Positions 5,901 to 5,925 of a stretch of DNA of 5,925 bases are shown piece by piece. Made by a program: the position numbers and the translations under genes. The stretch comes from Gemmatimonadota bacterium. GTDB taxonomy: Bacteria; Latescibacterota; UBA2968; UBA8231. Below the pieces are notes generated by a model. The model worked only from the letters and a program-made list of their open reading frames with translations. It was not told the origin of the DNA and did not search any database. Each line of letters starts with the position of its first letter. Position 1 is the first letter of the stretch. The stretch covers positions 1 through 5,925 of the forward strand of contig VXZF01000332.1 of assembly GCA_009845645.1 (NCBI GenBank), written 5' to 3'.

Positions 5901-5925
5901 GGAGATCTTTGCCCAAGCCCTTGAA
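2923..5925 (+). CDS. Giant TPR (tetratricopeptide) repeat protein, partial at right edge
   Basis: The frame runs from ATG 2923-2925 to the window edge without a stop: 1001 codons, C-terminus missing. Residues 3-20 are a hydrophobic segment with no basic residue before it, suggesting a signal anchor or atypical signal peptide; there is no lipobox. From about residue 26 the chain is a nearly continuous array of about 22 TPR-like helical pairs. These are clearest at 174-208, 212-242, 484-518, 821-855, 857-893, 894-929 and 930-966. They have the usual small/aromatic pattern (Ala-Leu-Tyr...Gly/Ala...Tyr/His-Phe...Ala...Phe/Tyr...Tyr-Pro-x-Ser) of the YbgF/CpoB and BamD type. Charged non-repeat insertions occur at about 91-120 and 246-268. 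TPR arrays bind proteins. Here it is transcribed divergently from an ExbB/ExbD motor operon, and a periplasmic scaffold or partner role is inferred. The SD is weak (AGG near the start). In-frame GTG 2890 and TTG 2911 are alternatives that would lengthen the N-terminus. Confidence 0.9.
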   Translation, partial: MTPLLIVGTLLGLVVGSYFVPTPDEIQASFKQAQKFYAAEDYEQAIATYERINAIESPLLYTAEIEVAVGEVTAPIKEIALYQTGNSYFKRAQESQRRAAWERNSERQRQLAEQTATDFAEAAAYFRKTEAQTTSSQMRELARNRLVNCLYESGDYQRTIEEGRALLQKYPDSQYLDNALYNIGWAHFELGQYGESITTFEELVQHAPKGYRADRALFQIGEAYFLQQHYDQATSWYQEVVTRQDIEHLSERDLLKMRREKIAGLVDETALELAAKAQIKVGDCRAQSGDFVAAAAAYSKVITAFAQEQKLVAEAYIRLADMYTQGGDDQAAVRTYREAIDGSRNRIFQASMQSLLAEHYYGIGNYQHAIAEYQLYLDAYGDVAKAAGLAPPWALYKIGRAQYERAEVQREAADDDEARLTYAQAIAAYERIATDYPSSELVIAATPFNIALCNQMLGTLGSAEHTAQALELYQEIVAADQDPDYVRSALFQLGRIHYQQENFKQAIAAYESILQKYPEAPQRHGARFELALCYRDLGQPGKAVELFRQLDRTSNLFPKAMLEASNLLAAADDFSGALEALEAGLEASTDKNEQSRLHYMKGRTLIETETFAAAVEALGRTIELADDEEVRLGALYGRGVSLLKLKRYEEATADLKMLLHSDNEELARAAQRMLGLAHLELGHQEEAIEDYQALVAAATDSVERAEHLVVLAELHYNLEEFDQVEALCQRILSLDLPAVRGEQPYSLQEKAYFLMGDAHGSRGDAQALINTYQKALSHYPDSYYSADMRFAVGQTLFEREDLAGTVQVLETYLQKTPNHRNRPYALYYLGYAHFNLTQFEQAAAAFADLASTYPQSELAPDALFRAGEAHYNLGQFETAQEHYQQLLEMHPRSDLADDALYNLAWSHLNMERASQAIAAFQSVVSDYPGSALAANAQFTIGDFYYNEKEYDNALQAYQEVIRRFPSSLVAQKVPELIDDLREVVAYLRYAEVEEIFAQALE

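Noticed and set aside
1..5925. CRISPR arrays, tRNA/rRNA genes, insertion sequences, phage or defence genes
   Set aside because: No regularly spaced repeats, RNA-gene signatures, transposase frames or terminal inverted repeats were seen. The periodicity in 2923-5925 is TPR protein repeat, not a DNA array.

Overview
This window appears to come from a Gram-negative (diderm) bacterium. It encodes an ExbB/TolQ-type and two ExbD/TolR-type inner-membrane energy-coupling proteins, a secreted CBM9-like protein, a lipoprotein and a very long TPR protein with an N-terminal hydrophobic segment. GC is moderately high. The combination of a lone CBM9-like protein, paired ExbDs and giant TPR proteins suggests an uncultured FCB-group-type lineage or a deltaproteobacterial/myxobacterial-type relative. 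That placement is inference from gene content; there is no marker gene here.

Layout. A leftward (minus-strand) operon runs from about 2740 down past position 1: ExbB-like proton channel (1930-2676), ExbD-like (1511-1930), second ExbD-like (1092-1511), CBM9-like secreted protein (313-1059), and the start of a lipoprotein with a TPR-like segment (296 to the left edge). The three motor genes are joined by one-base stop/start overlaps, and the rest follow after gaps of 32 and 16 bases. A divergent intergenic region (2677-2922) carries a good sigma-70-like promoter for the leftward operon, a weaker candidate for the rightward gene, and three copies of TGCTAGCG. Rightward, one open frame from 2923 to the right edge encodes at least 1001 residues, almost entirely TPR-like helical repeats. 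It has no stop in the window.

How they may work together. ExbB plus ExbD form proton-motive-force-driven motors that transmit energy across the periplasm to outer-membrane machinery. The divergent TPR array and the TPR-like lipoprotein would be natural periplasmic scaffolds or partners, and the CBM9-like protein a secreted ligand-binding module. The 1 ExbB : 2 ExbD gene set without a visible TonB recalls motor sets such as AglR/AglQ/AglS of Myxococcus, which also work with TPR proteins. Here that is an analogy from gene content, not demonstrated homology.

Most notable observations: (1) a 58-base stretch of the two exbD genes is nearly identical, although the rest of the proteins has diverged; (2) three copies of TGCTAGCG lie in the divergent regulatory region, one inside the spacer of the operon promoter; (3) a strong RNA hairpin directly follows the CBM9 stop codon and buries the lipoprotein start; (4) the ExbB homologue has Gln where E. 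coli ExbB has Glu176.
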